Positions 25,540 through 33,558 of a stretch of DNA of 64,000 nt are shown here, piece by piece; the first letter of the stretch is position 1, and the number at the start of each line of letters is the position of its first letter. Origin of the DNA: Rapidithrix thailandica (lineage in GTDB: Bacteria > Bacteroidota > Bacteroidia > Cytophagales > Flammeovirgaceae); NCBI RefSeq assembly GCF_039710355.1, contig NZ_JBDKWZ010000014.1, positions 62,001 to 126,000 on the forward strand, written 5' to 3'. Both the position numbers and the translations under genes were made by a program. Under the pieces are notes generated by a model. It made no database searches. It was not told the origin of the DNA and was given only the letters and a program-made list of their open reading frames with translations.

Positions 25540-26415
25540 ATGAATCATTACTCAACAGAAAATCTCATTAAAAAAATGCCGGGTTTCTCCGGTCGTTTTC
25601 AAAAAGTTAATGATATAAATCTTCACTATGTCATAGGAGGAAGTGGAGAACCATTGATATTGTTGCCAGGCTGGCCCCAGACTTGGTGGTCTTTTCATCG
25701 TATCATGCCTTCTTTGGCTGAAAAATATACGGTAATTGTGATTGATCTACGCGGAATGGGAGATAGTGATAAGCCTGTAGAAGGATATAGCAAAAAGAAT
25801 ATGGCCAGCGATATCAAAGAATTGATAGTAGCTTTAGAATACGACAAGGTACATATGGCCGGACATGATATTGGAGCCAATGTAGCGTATTCTTTTGCAG
25901 CCAATCATCCGGAAAGAATCAATAAACTGATTCTTTTGGATACCCCACCTCCCGATGAAAATATGTATCGACTACCTATGTTGCCTGTAGGAACTCCCGT
26001 ATACCCCTGGTGGGTAGCATTTAATCAGTTAAGTGATTTGCCTGCCCAACTGCTGGAAGGGCGTTTCGGGTTGTTGTTAGATCATCTTTTGGATAAGCTA
26101 CTTGTCAACCAAGAAGCAATCAATGATTTTGACCGCTCCGTTTACATTCAACACTACAACAACAAAGAAAACATAAGAGCATCCAGTGCCTGGTATCAGA
26201 CCTTCGGTCAGGATATTTCAGAACAGAAGACCTATCCTAAAATTAAAAATTCAACCAAAGGAATTGCGTCATCGGCTAGTTTTGGAATCCTAGACAATTT
26301 TCTATCTCACAATGCTTTTGAGTATGAAATGATGGAAGTAGAAGGAGCGGGGCATTTCCTTCATGAGGAGAAGCCCAAGCAAATTGCTAAGGCGATCTCA
26401 GATTTCTTGAGTTAA
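25540..26415 (+). CDS. Alpha/beta hydrolase, epoxide-hydrolase/haloalkane-dehalogenase-like
   Basis: This 291-residue cytosolic enzyme has oxyanion motif LPGWPQTWWSFHRIMPSLA (the HGWP-type signature with LPGWP), strand VIVIDLRGMGDSDKP, and nucleophile elbow MAGHDIGANVAYS, with aspartate as nucleophile as in epoxide hydrolases and dehalogenases. The catalytic histidine is in VEGAGHFLHEEKP. The Asp nucleophile makes epoxide or halide substrates more likely than esters. Coupled to the TetR gene upstream. Confidence 0.92.
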   Translation: MNHYSTENLIKKMPGFSGRFQKVNDINLHYVIGGSGEPLILLPGWPQTWWSFHRIMPSLAEKYTVIVIDLRGMGDSDKPVEGYSKKNMASDIKELIVALEYDKVHMAGHDIGANVAYSFAANHPERINKLILLDTPPPDENMYRLPMLPVGTPVYPWWVAFNQLSDLPAQLLEGRFGLLLDHLLDKLLVNQEAINDFDRSVYIQHYNNKENIRASSAWYQTFGQDISEQKTYPKIKNSTKGIASSASFGILDNFLSHNAFEYEMMEVEGAGHFLHEEKPKQIAKAISDFLS

Positions 26416-26710
26416 TATTAAAATAATAAAATTGAAACAGGTTGAATAAAGTGCTGTTTACACCCATGGCTAAGAAAACTTGGGGCAGGCAGTGGTTTGC
26501 GTAAGTTTCAGAGGAACTCCGAATGCTCCAGGCCGTTATGAGCAAGAAAAATGAATTTGAAACAACAAGAAAGCAGGAGGCATACTTCTCTTAAAAACGG
26601 AAAAAAACCTATAAAGAAAAATCCATTAAGGGCATGTTTAAAATTCTTTGCGGATACCGCCACGCGGGAGGTTCTCCTTTGAGAGGCCGCCCCTTTGGTG
26701 GTAAAAACCC
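26416..26710. other. Intergenic region with family 2 left terminus
   Basis: No gene is seen. AGGGCATGTTTAAAATTCTTTGCGGATACC at about 26627 matches the left end of repeat family 2 (compare 19386 onward). A G/C-rich inverted segment (GGGAGGTTCTCCTTTGAGAGG) follows and leads into the large repeat block. Confidence 0.45.
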
Positions 26711-27556
26711 TCAGTGAGGCCCTTCCTGAGAGTCAGAAGCTCCATTGATCACTAGCGCCTCGTTAAGCCTGAACTTCCGGGTTTGTACTATGTAATAAAT
26801 TGCCCCTTAATAGCTAACCCCAAATCCCCAACTCCTAACAGGCCAGACAAGTAATTGTACTTTACAAAGGTGTATCAAAAGTACCGGTCGATACCTCCTT
26901 GGGACCCGTACCGTTATGAATAAACCACTCGATTTCTCTCCCTCAGAACAAAAATACCTGTGATCAGCCTAAAAAAGACAGCAACTTCCGGGAAGGCTTT
27001 TTGTTAGAGGCCTTTCAGAAATTTTCACTTATTTTCATTTTTTTCCAGATATTTTCAGTTAGCTTTTCACTTAGCAGAGGCGCGAAAAAAAAAATTTATT
27101 GAAGGCTTGCTAAGTGAAAATAAGTGAAAAGGCCTGCTAAGTGAAAATATCTGAAAAACAGCCAGTCATCCGTTCGAATTAACCGAAGCGAATCAAGGAC
27201 TAAATACCACGTCAACTTTGTATTTTTCAAGGAATACCGTTCCGGGAGTAAAATACCTTAGAATTTTTTACCACTTAAAAATAGGGCGGAGCAGAAAGGA
27301 GGGGAGAAGCATTGCGTTGCCAGGGATTAGTTGTTAGTGATTCGCTATTTGTATGAAAGGCAAAGAAAATAGGGCTGTAACCAATCAACTATGGAAGCGA
27401 TAAAAATTGGAATTTTAGCAAAAATAAGTAAATTAAGGTAGTTAAACTGAGAAGATGGATTAGCCTTGTGTAAAGTATCAGCGGCAATCCCCTTGAAGAG
27501 AAGTTATATGGGTAAAATTCTGTATAGTTCGCTATTTGGGTGGTATATGCCTAATA
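26711..27556. repeat. Large direct repeat block, copy 2
   Basis: The second copy of the block at 19918-20816, in the same orientation. The core (26950-27250) is nearly identical to copy 1, including the A10 tract and GTGAAAA arms. It is followed by the OLD-family nuclease gene, as copy 1 is followed (after a MITE) by the beta-helix lipoprotein gene. Confidence 0.88.
27022..27159. repeat. GTGAAAA-type double inverted repeat, copy 2
   Basis: Same 138-nt arrangement as at 20232-20369, offset by exactly 6790 bases and without visible differences. Confidence 0.85.
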
Positions 27557-27603
27557 GAGTTTCGTATATAAACAAGTTGTGAGTAAGCTAACCAAAAACA
27601 CAG

Positions 27604-29529
27604 ATGAAATTAGATAGACTTATATTAAAAAACTTTAGAAGTTACTCTCAAGAAATTAAAATTGAAGTTTCTGACCTTAATGTAATCATTGGGAAAAATG
27701 ATGTGGGTAAGTCATCTATTTTGGAAGCTCTCAACATATTCTTCAATGGAAAACCTGATAAAAATGATTTGTGTATCAACAATGATAACGGTAGAATTGA
27801 AATTACCTGCATTTTCACAGACTTGCCTGAAGAACTTGTTTTAGACGATAGTATTACTACAAGTTTGGCTGATGAATACTTATTAAACTCTGACAATAAA
27901 TTAGAAATTAAAAAATCATTTCCGATTTCCGCTACAGGAAGCATTTCTGAAGAATCAGTAATTATTTGCAATTATCCTGACCACAATGATTTAGCTGACC
28001 TGCTCTCGAAAAAAAGAACAACTCTACAATTACAATTTGAGGAACTTGGCATAAACCCAGAAGGAGTTAATAAAACTAAAAGTAAAGAGCTAAGAAATGC
28101 TATTCGTAATCACTTTTATGAAGATGGACAGATAACCACGCAGCGAACAGAAATAAAAATTGACGGTAGATTAGACAATGAGGATAACAGAAAGAGAATA
28201 TGGACTAATCTTAAAAAATATCTTCCAATTTTTTCTTTGTTCTTTGTTGATAAGCAATTGAATGATCAAGATTCGGACATTCAAGACCCAATGAAAGAAA
28301 TAATAAAAGAAGTTTTAAAGAGAGATACCATAACACCACTTCTAGACAAATTAAAAGAAGCTGTGCAAAAGTCTTCTACAAGCTTGGCAGATGACACAAT
28401 TAGAAAGCTAAATGATTTAGATTCCGAATTAGCAGAAACACTTCGTTCTAATTTTCCCAAAGAACCAACTTGGAATTCAATTTTCAAGTTAACCTTAGAA
28501 GACGACAGAGGAGTTCCACTTAATAAAAGAGGAAGTGGTATGCGAAGATTAGTTTTATTAAGTTTTTTTAGAGCTCAAGTAGAAAATCGTAGAACTGAAA
28601 ACGCACCAAATATTATCTACGCCCTGGAGGAACCAGAAACTTCCCAGCATCCTGATTTTCAACTGATGATAGTTAATGCTTTAAAGGAACTTTCAGAAAC
28701 GGAAAATGCCCAAGTATTTTTCACAACGCATAATTCAAATCTTGCCAAAGAAATCCCGAAAGCTTCACTGCGATATGTTTATTCCGATAATGGACAAATA
28801 AGAGTTCAAAGTGGTATAAATGAAGATGGTTCTGATAATGAAGAAATCATCGATAGAATTATTGAAACTCTTGGAGCTCTGCCTGACCCAAAAAACAAGG
28901 TAAAAGTTTTAATTTTTGTGGAGGGAGAAAATGACGTTAACGCTCTAAAAGGTATAAGCAAGCTATTGAATGCTAGTGATGAGAATATTATAAACCTTGA
29001 GAATAATGAGGCAGTTGCTTTTATTCCAACAGGTGGCTCACAACTTAAATTCTACATTGAGAAAAAATATTTAGATGGTTTATTGCAATCACAAGTACAT
29101 ATTTATGATTCTGACAAACAAGATTACATTCAAAGTGTTGCTGACCTTAATGGAGAGGGCATTGATACAAAGATTGGATTCAATACAGCAAAAACTGAAT
29201 TAGAAAACTACTTACATCACGAAGCAATCGTTGAATGTTATCAAGATTTAAACATAAACATTACTTTAACTGACATAACTGATGATGAGGATGTGCCTAT
29301 GAAAGTAGCTATGGCTGTTCATCAAGCAACAAGTGAAACCAATTGGAATGCAATTAATCCAGATCCTGTAAAAAAAGAAGAAAAGCAGAAGAAAAAAATA
29401 TCTAAAGCTAAACGTCATTTAAACAAACTTGCAGTAGAGAAAATGACAGTTGAAAGATTAACTGAACGTGGCGGGTTTGATGAAATTAAAAGATGGTTAG
29501 AAACTATAAAAGCAGAAGTGCTAAAATGA
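27604..29529 (+). CDS. OLD-family ATP-dependent endonuclease (AAA ATPase + TOPRIM)
   Basis: This 641-residue protein has an N-terminal SMC/ABC-type ATPase half. Walker A is GKNDVGKSS at residues 30-38, the signature region is LNKRGSGMRRLVLLSFFRAQ, and Walker B is YALEEPETSQHPD (E342-E343). A TOPRIM nuclease half follows, with LIFVEGENDVNAL (E440, D444) and HIYDSDKQD (D502-x-D504). All key residues are present. OLD nucleases cut DNA and many act in phage defence, alone or with a partner helicase (as in Gabija). The stop overlaps the ATG of an 18-codon frame, the likely relic of a partner gene. It lies between cassette-like features. Confidence 0.92.
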   Translation: MKLDRLILKNFRSYSQEIKIEVSDLNVIIGKNDVGKSSILEALNIFFNGKPDKNDLCINNDNGRIEITCIFTDLPEELVLDDSITTSLADEYLLNSDNKLEIKKSFPISATGSISEESVIICNYPDHNDLADLLSKKRTTLQLQFEELGINPEGVNKTKSKELRNAIRNHFYEDGQITTQRTEIKIDGRLDNEDNRKRIWTNLKKYLPIFSLFFVDKQLNDQDSDIQDPMKEIIKEVLKRDTITPLLDKLKEAVQKSSTSLADDTIRKLNDLDSELAETLRSNFPKEPTWNSIFKLTLEDDRGVPLNKRGSGMRRLVLLSFFRAQVENRRTENAPNIIYALEEPETSQHPDFQLMIVNALKELSETENAQVFFTTHNSNLAKEIPKASLRYVYSDNGQIRVQSGINEDGSDNEEIIDRIIETLGALPDPKNKVKVLIFVEGENDVNALKGISKLLNASDENIINLENNEAVAFIPTGGSQLKFYIEKKYLDGLLQSQVHIYDSDKQDYIQSVADLNGEGIDTKIGFNTAKTELENYLHHEAIVECYQDLNINITLTDITDDEDVPMKVAMAVHQATSETNWNAINPDPVKKEEKQKKKISKAKRHLNKLAVEKMTVERLTERGGFDEIKRWLETIKAEVLK

Positions 29530-29582
29530 AAGTTAAAGCTACAAATGAACTAATCAGGAATCGGAAAATGAGGTGCCTTTAA
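29526..29582 (+). pseudogene. Truncated ORF overlapping OLD gene (18 codons)
   Basis: Its ATG overlaps the OLD stop codon (ATGA), a sign of translational coupling, but the frame ends after MKVKATNELIRNRKMRCL inside cassette-like site c. It is probably the first residues of a lost partner gene. The frame is too short to assign. Confidence 0.4.
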
Positions 29583-29614
29583 ATCCCGTACTACTCATAG
29601 CCAAACCGTTGTGG
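29562..29614 (+). repeat. Cassette-junction-like site c
   Basis: Starts CGGAAAATGAGGTGCC and ends ACTACTCATAGCCAAACCGTTGTGG (CCGTTGTG at 29606-29613). The CTCATAGCC phrase is shared with sites d and e. The next frame starts 15 bases later. Confidence 0.55.
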
Positions 29615-29627
29615 TGCATTTAAAGAA

Positions 29628-29905
29628 ATGAAAATGAAGTTTTCAATTAGCTTTTTGGCAATGTTTGCTTTATTGACTGTTTCGGAACAGACAAAGATTT
29701 GGAAAAAAGACATCAACTTGAAGAACGAATGGACCGAACTTTAGGCTGGACAGGGCTTGGGCATACTGATGGTGGAAGTATTGGCAGTGGGATAATGGAA
29801 GTTGGTTGTATTGTTGTTGACTTTGAGCTTGCCAAAAAACTTATTGAACAAGACTTGAAAGACACTTAATTTGCAGACTATTCGAGAATTTATAAAATGG
29901 AATAA
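29628..29905 (+). pseudogene. Frameshifted small-protein gene
   Basis: The ATG frame gives a signal-like start (MKMKFSISFLAMFALLTVSE), then shifts. The +1 frame reads DKDLEKRHQLEERMDRTLGW, GLGHTDGGSIGSGIMEVGC and VVDFELAKKLIEQDLKD, hits TAA at 29867, and continues in frame as FADYSRIYKME before the true stop at 29903. The pattern is a known type of small Bacteroidota hypothetical protein (~110 residues) with one frameshift and one nonsense mutation. Function unknown. Confidence 0.65.
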
Positions 29906-29920
29906 AAACGGCCGCACAAT

Positions 29921-29984
29921 GTCTCGGTAGACAAGTATTCAGTGCCGAAACGCGCTATTTTAAATGCTCGAGACTGTTAGCCAC
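29921..29984 (+). repeat. Cassette-junction-like site
   Basis: GTCTCG (29921-29926, followed by GTAGAC) pairs with CGAGAC (29969-29974) and is followed by TGTTAGCCAC. The 5' phrase CTCGGTAGAC is shared with sites d and e. The next gene begins 33 bases later. Confidence 0.5.
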
Positions 29985-30016
29985 AAAGTTACTACATAGC
30001 ACAAACAGAATCTAAT

Positions 30017-30472
30017 ATGAAAAGTTTGCTCTTCTTTCTGACTCTTTTACTAACAGCCTGTAGTCTTACATCAGCCGGACAAACGAAAACTATTGCCGGA
30101 AAGGTTATTTGCACTGATTTTCCAAGTAAGCACAATTCGACAGATCATGCATTTTGGAATGCATCCGGAGCGGTGATATTTGGAAACGATTCCATTCGGT
30201 TAGGTACCGCTGACGAAAATGGTGAGTTTGAATTTGAAATCCCCAAAGATATTCGAACACTTCGCATTGGATGGGTAGGGATGGATCCTGAACAATTCGA
30301 ACTAACCGGTAATTGTGATTTCCTGGAAGTAATACTGCTCCCTGGTGTGTACTATGAGTTTATGACCGTAAAGAAAGAAAAAAGGCTTAGAAAGAAAGAT
30401 AGAAAGGTTCTTCCAGCTCTATATCAAGAAGCCGTTGAACAGAAAATTTTTAAACAAAAAGTGTTAAATTGA
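30017..30472 (+). CDS. Lipoprotein with carboxypeptidase-regulatory-like domain
   Basis: This 151-residue predicted lipoprotein has signal MKSLLFFLTLLLTACSL with cysteine at residue 15. After residue 22 a beta-sandwich of the carboxypeptidase-regulatory type follows (TIAGKVICTDF ... LGTADENGEFEFEIPKDIRT ... LRIGWVGMDPEQFEL), normally a surface or periplasmic adhesion/structural module. The C-terminus is basic and charged (KKEKRLRKKDRK). It is a single gene between two cassette-like sites. Confidence 0.75.
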   Translation: MKSLLFFLTLLLTACSLTSAGQTKTIAGKVICTDFPSKHNSTDHAFWNASGAVIFGNDSIRLGTADENGEFEFEIPKDIRTLRIGWVGMDPEQFELTGNCDFLEVILLPGVYYEFMTVKKEKRLRKKDRKVLPALYQEAVEQKIFKQKVLN

Positions 30473-30500
30473 AAGCAATTCCTTTTAATAAAGTTCGGTG

Positions 30501-30557
30501 CTCGGTAGGCAGGATTGTGCTTCTAAAACCCTCCTGCTCATAGCCGTGGCCGTTGCA
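30501..30557 (+). repeat. Cassette-junction-like site d
   Basis: CTCGGTAGGCAGG pairs imperfectly with CCTGCTCATAGCCG, then GTGGCCGTTGCACG (CCGTTGCA at 30550-30557). It starts 29 bases after a stop codon. Confidence 0.6.
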
Positions 30558-30650
30558 CGTAACCAAAAAAAGATATGGTAAACGAAATACTGTTTTGCCA
30601 GATTTTTAGTAACATGGGCCTCAGACGTCCTAAAAACAATTTTGAAAAAA

Positions 30651-32330
30651 ATGAAGTATTTTTTTTGCGGCTTTGTCTTATGGAGTCTTCTGTCCACAGC
30701 CTTTGCCCAACAATCTGTTCAAAACGATCATGATTACCTCATTCAAGACAGTGTTTTGATCCCCACACGAAGCGGAACGGATATTTCTGCCATTGTGGTT
30801 CGTAAAAAAGTACAGGCAGCCCCTTTACCCGTCATCTTATTTTATACCACCTATTACCAGGGGGCAAATGATGTGATATTTGGGAAAAAATCAGCCGACA
30901 GGGATTATGTGGGCATGGTGGCGTATAGCCGTGGGATCAGAACGGACCTGCAACATTATGCGCCTTATGAGCATGAGGGAACGGACATTTACGATATCAT
31001 TGACTGGGCCAGCAAGCAGGACTGGTGCAACGGAAGTGTGGCGATGTATGGAGGGAGTTACACGGGGTTTGCACAATGGGCAGCGGTAAAAAACATCCAT
31101 CCTGCGTTAAAAACCATCGTTCCGCAGGTGGCGGTAATGCCGGGCTTTGATACGCCTATGGAAAATAATGTGCAAATGAATTTAGGTTTGTACTGGCCCC
31201 ACAACAATATCTATAAAAAAGAACCGCTAAGGCGCAGCCTGCCTTTTGAGTGGTATGAAACTGGGGTGGCTTTTAAAAGTATGGATAGCCTGGCCGGCTA
31301 TAAAAACGAGATTTTTCAACGGTGGCTGCAACATCCGGATTATGATGAATATTGGCAGGCAATGGTGCCTACCCCCGGGGAATACGCAAACATCGACATT
31401 CCTGTCTTGACGACCACCGGTTACTATGACGGCTCACAAATCGGAGCAATTCAATATTTCAAACGGCATCATCTATATAATAAAAAGGCAAACCACTACC
31501 TGGTAATCGGGCCTTACGACCATTGGGGAGGGCAACGCAAACCGGCAAAAAACTTAATGGGGTATGAGATTGACAGTGTTGCTCAGGTCAATATGGGGGA
31601 ATTGGCCTATCAGTGGATTGACTATATTGTAAAAGGCACACCCAAACCGGAATTGCTCCAGGACAAAGTAAACTTTCAGGTAATGGGATCGAATGTATGG
31701 CGACATGCTCCGGCTTTGCAAAAAATCAACAATGATACATTGACCTTTTATTTGGACCAGAGTACACTTTCTCTGCGAAAGCCTGAAAAGAAGGGCTTTG
31801 AAATGCAAACGGTAGATTTTAAAGACCGGGAGCGTCAAAATAATTATTTCACTCCCGAAATTATTTTTGATTCGTTGGATGTCAGTAATGGTTTAACCTT
31901 TACCTCAAAGCCTTTTGCCAAGGATTTTGAAATAAACGGTTCTTTTACCGGAAACCTGTCCGTGACCATTAATAAAAAGGACATGGATGTTTCAATGGCA
32001 TTGTATGAACTTCTGCCCGATGGGAGTTATTTCTTTCTTACCCGGTATGTAGGCCGGGCAAGCTATGCCAAAGACCATACAAAGCGACAGTTATTACATC
32101 CGGGTAAAAAGGAAAGCATTCCCTTTGACAATACTAGATTTGTCAGCAAAAAAATCGGGAAGGGGAGCCGGCTTGTTATTTTACTCAATGTTAACAAACA
32201 TCCTTTTGAGGTGATTAACTATGGTTCGGGAAAACCGGTTGCGGAAGAAACTATCAAAGATGCCGGAGAGCCGTTACAAATAAAATGGCACAACAATACC
32301 TTTATCAAAGTGCCTGTATGGAAAAATTAA
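30651..32330 (+). CDS. CocE/NonD family hydrolase (X-Pro dipeptidyl-peptidase-like)
   Basis: This 559-residue secreted serine hydrolase has signal peptide MKYFFCGFVLWSLLSTAFAQ. The catalytic serine is in MYGGSYTGFAQWAA (S136, GxSYxG motif), the acid in TTTGYYDGSQIGAIQYF, and the histidine in VIGPYDHWGGQRKP. The C-terminal jelly-roll domain (from ~residue 380) is of PepX_C type. Such enzymes cleave acyl esters, amides or N-terminal X-Pro dipeptides. I use the ATG at 30651; a TTG at 30642 would add three residues. Single gene between sites d and e. Confidence 0.92.
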   Translation: MKYFFCGFVLWSLLSTAFAQQSVQNDHDYLIQDSVLIPTRSGTDISAIVVRKKVQAAPLPVILFYTTYYQGANDVIFGKKSADRDYVGMVAYSRGIRTDLQHYAPYEHEGTDIYDIIDWASKQDWCNGSVAMYGGSYTGFAQWAAVKNIHPALKTIVPQVAVMPGFDTPMENNVQMNLGLYWPHNNIYKKEPLRRSLPFEWYETGVAFKSMDSLAGYKNEIFQRWLQHPDYDEYWQAMVPTPGEYANIDIPVLTTTGYYDGSQIGAIQYFKRHHLYNKKANHYLVIGPYDHWGGQRKPAKNLMGYEIDSVAQVNMGELAYQWIDYIVKGTPKPELLQDKVNFQVMGSNVWRHAPALQKINNDTLTFYLDQSTLSLRKPEKKGFEMQTVDFKDRERQNNYFTPEIIFDSLDVSNGLTFTSKPFAKDFEINGSFTGNLSVTINKKDMDVSMALYELLPDGSYFFLTRYVGRASYAKDHTKRQLLHPGKKESIPFDNTRFVSKKIGKGSRLVILLNVNKHPFEVINYGSGKPVAEETIKDAGEPLQIKWHNNTFIKVPVWKN

Positions 32331-32760
32331 CGGGGCGGTGAAGAACCATAGCCAATCAACTATGGAAGCGATAAAAATTGGAAGTTTTTCGGAAATAAGT
32401 AATTTTAGGGGCCTAAATTAAACAATAAAACTTTTTATTTTTGCTCTCGGTAGACAGAAGAAAAGTGTTTCTTTAAGTACATCTGTTCATAGCCGTTACC
32501 GTTGTGAATGACTTGGAAGAAGAAAAATAGGCGTTTTAAGTAGAATTTTTTCTTTCGATAAAGAAACACTAACCGGATTACTACAGAATTCCCTATTTCA
32601 CAGGGAAAGTCCAAATCTGTGAGGATAAATACAAGGAGGTGTTTCCGGTTTGAAATAATTATTTATCAGGAAAGCATCACTTATGGCTTCTTCGAATTAA
32701 AAAATAATTGGCAGAAGATCTTTTCAATAAGTGAAGCCTTGAAAACATGATCGATTAGCC
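32331..32760. other. Intergenic region with block fragment
   Basis: Contains a ~55-bp fragment of the large repeat block (32358-32412, CTATGGAAGCGATAAAAATT) and cassette-like site e. The 250 bases before 32761 show nothing recognisable. Confidence 0.5.
32445..32506 (+). repeat. Cassette-junction-like site e
   Basis: CTCGGTAGACAGA pairs with TCTGTTCATAGCCG and, on the outside, CGGTA with TACCG of TTACCGTTGTGAATG (CCGTTGTG at 32499-32506). It closely resembles site d. Confidence 0.6.
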
Positions 32761-32973
32761 ATGAAAAACAAATTAGTCAGTGAACAAGAGCATTTTAGCG
32801 AAAAGGAATTGGAAGAAGCCTGTACGGCCATAACATCGCTAATCAATAAGTGTGAAAAAGCGAAAGATAAATTGAAAAGAAATTCTTCTCAAGAGACATT
32901 AATGGAAAGGCGTATTAGAGCATTACGAATTTCCGCAAGCTTGATTAAAGAGAAAATTTCAAAAGAGGCTTAA
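32761..32973 (+). CDS. Small hypothetical helical protein (70 aa)
   Basis: This is a 70-residue highly charged, lysine/glutamate-rich protein that should be almost entirely helical (EKELEEACTAITSLINKCEK, RRIRALRISASLIKEKISKE). The form resembles small Bacteroidota proteins of unknown role or antitoxin-like proteins; there is no firm family. It is bounded by sites e and f, which supports a real one-gene cassette. Confidence 0.6.
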   Translation: MKNKLVSEQEHFSEKELEEACTAITSLINKCEKAKDKLKRNSSQETLMERRIRALRISASLIKEKISKEA

Positions 32974-32980
32974 AAGAAAA

Positions 32981-33053
32981 ACTACGGTTTGTTAACATGG
33001 CTTATCAGTAAATGCTTTTGCTCAAGCAACTATGCATACCTGAAACCGTTGGC
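32981..33053 (+). repeat. Cassette-junction-like site f
   Basis: ACTACGGTTTG pairs with CTGAAACCGTTGGC (CGGTTT/AAACCG; CCGTTGGC at 33046-33053). It starts 8 bases after the stop codon of the 70-residue gene. Confidence 0.5.
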
Positions 33054-33105
33054 AAGCATACAACAAATAAAAACATTCATCCTAAAAATCAAAAAGAGAA
33101 TTAAG

Positions 33106-33417
33106 ATGACAATTGACAAAATAAATATCAAGTCTCAGTTAGATTCGATGAAAGACCTTTGGGCTTTTAAAAATATCGGAAAAGTTAACAACCATTCGGT
33201 GAGGTTAATAAAAATGAAAGGAGAGTACGAAATGCATAAACACGACAATGGAGACAAGATGTTTTTTGTTGTCGAGGGGACTCTGTTTCTTGAATTTAAC
33301 AATCATAAAACCTTAGAAATTAATGAAGGGGAGTTCATCAAGGTGCCAAAAGGTTTTGAGCACAAGCCTTATTCACAGGATGAAGTAAGCTTAATGGTTT
33401 TTGAGCCGGAGTCGTAA
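33106..33417 (+). CDS. Cupin domain protein
   Basis: This 103-residue single-domain cupin has motif 1 GEYEMHKHDNGDKMFFVVEG and motif 2 LEINEGEFIKVPKGFEHKPY. The two histidines plus glutamate of motif 1 and the histidine in EHKPY can bind a metal. The ATG at 33106 is chosen because an upstream frame (from 32989) runs through site f. The role is probably a small-molecule-binding or isomerase-like enzyme. Single cassette-like gene. Confidence 0.88.
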   Translation: MTIDKINIKSQLDSMKDLWAFKNIGKVNNHSVRLIKMKGEYEMHKHDNGDKMFFVVEGTLFLEFNNHKTLEINEGEFIKVPKGFEHKPYSQDEVSLMVFEPES

Positions 33418-33558
33418 AATTTGACCAGTCAACCCCCCATGTCTGCCTAATGATTGTCGTTGGGCAAAAAGTAAAAAAGAGAAGACACTTGATCTTCTCT
33501 TTTAAAGCACAGTGTCACCGTACGGGTGAGATATGCCATTGACATCATGGTATGGACG

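Noticed and set aside
27604..29529. Gabija (GajA/GajB) system
   Set aside because: The OLD-type ATPase/TOPRIM protein is present but no UvrD-like helicase gene follows; only an 18-codon frame remains.
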